A stretch of 5,460 bases of DNA, from contig CALGOY010000129.1 of assembly GCA_937960725.1 (NCBI GenBank), positions 1 through 5,460 of the forward strand, in the 5' to 3' direction. The notes under the pieces were generated by a model. The model ran no database searches. It saw nothing but the letters and a program-made list of their open reading frames with translations, and was not told the DNA's origin. This document shows, piece after piece, positions 4,836 through 5,460 of the stretch. How positions within the stretch are numbered: the stretch's first letter is position 1; every line of letters begins with the position of its first letter. The position numbers were made by a program, and so were the translations under genes. The DNA is from an uncultured Bacillota bacterium. Its GTDB lineage: Bacteria; Bacillota; Clostridia; Caldicoprobacterales; UBA3941.

Positions 4836-5460
4836 TTAAAACTGCTGTAGAAATCTTATGTCGTTTTCATATAATAGACGAATATCATCAATTTCAAAAA
4901 TCTGATTGACAATTCGGTCTAGACCCATTCCAAAAGCAAAGCCAGTATATTTTTCCGGATCAATACCACCATATTCTAATACCTTGGGATGAACCATTCC
5001 CGCACCTAATATTTCTATCCATCCCGTATAAGAGCAAATTCTGCATCCTTTACCTCCACAGGTTACACAGCTAACGTCCATTTCAGCGCTGGGCTCCGTA
5101 AATGGAAAGTGATGGGGTCTGAACTGAGTTTTTGTATTCTCTCCGAACATTTTCTTTGCAAAAACATTCAAAACCCCTTTTAAATCTCCCATAGTAATAT
5201 CCTTATCAACTACCAATCCTTCTATCTGATGGAAAATGGGGGAATGCGTAGCATCTACCGCGTCCGAGCGGTAAACTCTCCCAGGAACTATAATCTTAAT
5301 AGGCGGCTTTTGTTTTTCCATAACCCTTATCTGAGCGGGAGAAGTATGGGTTCTTAGCAGTACATTCTCAGTTATATAGAAGGTATCCTGAGTATCCCGG
5401 GCAGGATGATTTTTAGGTATGTTCAACGCTTCAAAATTATAATAATCCAGTTCAACTTCG
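4836..5460 (-). CDS. pheS: Phenylalanine--tRNA ligase alpha subunit, C-terminal part, cut by the right window edge
   Basis: This is the catalytic subunit of phenylalanyl-tRNA synthetase; it activates Phe with ATP and transfers it to tRNA-Phe. The open frame reaches the window edge, and the first full codon is at 5459. The 207 visible residues are the class II core, roughly the last 60 percent of a typical 340-residue protein. They start with [21 protein letters not shown], of which residues before the TTG at 5426 are clearly PheS, so that TTG is internal. Visible signatures are the motif 2 region ([13 protein letters not shown]), [10 protein letters not shown], a C-x2-C-x4-C-x2-C cluster (5069-5034) typical of Firmicute PheS, and motif 3 [11 protein letters not shown]. 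The Ala of GFAFG (codon 4937-4935, E. coli position 294) is the wild-type residue. The stop TAA is at 4838-4836, 18 bases before pheT. Any upstream leader or T-box control lies outside the window. Confidence 0.98.
   Translation of the reverse strand, partial: EVELDYYNFEALNIPKNHPARDTQDTFYITENVLLRTHTSPAQIRVMEKQKPPIKIIVPGRVYRSDAVDATHSPIFHQIEGLVVDKDITMGDLKGVLNVFAKKMFGENTKTQFRPHHFPFTEPSAEMDVSCVTCGGKGCRICSYTGWIEILGAGMVHPKVLEYGGIDPEKYTGFAFGMGLDRIVNQIFEIDDIRLLYENDIRFLQQF

Noticed and set aside
2820..4839. Several plus-strand frames opposite pheT (for example 3481-3921 and 4057-4350)
   Set aside because: All are antisense to a fully conserved pheT and have no family resemblance or translation signals.
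5424..5426. TTG as a start codon for pheS
   Set aside because: The residues upstream of it in frame ([11 protein letters not shown]) are conserved PheS sequence, so the gene continues beyond the right edge.

Overview
The window looks like chromosome from an endospore-forming Firmicute, more likely a Clostridia-type lineage than a Bacillus. The basis is AT-rich intergenic DNA, strong AGGAGG-type ribosome binding sites, the pheS-pheT-zapA order, a clostridial-looking PheT and ZapA, and the start of a CotA-type spore-coat multicopper oxidase gene at the left edge. The genus cannot be fixed from the sequence. No mobile element, CRISPR array, rRNA or tRNA was seen.

Right half (about 1938-5460, all minus strand): the housekeeping block. 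It holds the C-terminal part of pheS (running off the right edge), complete pheT 18 bases downstream, and then zapA after a 153-base gap that carries its own likely housekeeping promoter. PheS and PheT form the tetrameric phenylalanyl-tRNA synthetase. ZapA stabilises the FtsZ ring.

Middle (about 826-1910): two convergent genes of unknown function share one strong bidirectional terminator. The plus-strand gene (122 aa) has a Tyr-rich acidic N-terminus, a Lys-Asp repeat and a C-terminal small beta-rich domain. The minus-strand gene (158 aa with the start chosen here) has a near-perfect heptad coiled coil and ends in a similar beta-rich domain. Both carry DYIK-x-IE followed by an IIV strand, so they look like distant relatives of an LSm-like/DUF2642-like fold.

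Left (1-922): a 354-base gene-poor AT-rich divergent region, a 73-aa unrecognised minus-strand gene, and the first 81 codons of a CotA-like laccase (minus strand, running off the left edge).

The unifying signal is a set of candidate mother-cell sporulation promoters (SigK type, AC-N16/17-CATANNNTA). They lie in front of cotA (perfect match), the 122-aa gene (perfect match, with a 10-bp hairpin at the predicted mRNA 5' end) and the 158-aa gene (one mismatch). I infer a small spore-coat or spore-surface locus next to pheST-zapA. This rests on motif matching by eye in AT-rich DNA and on one recognised coat-protein family, and it has not been tested.
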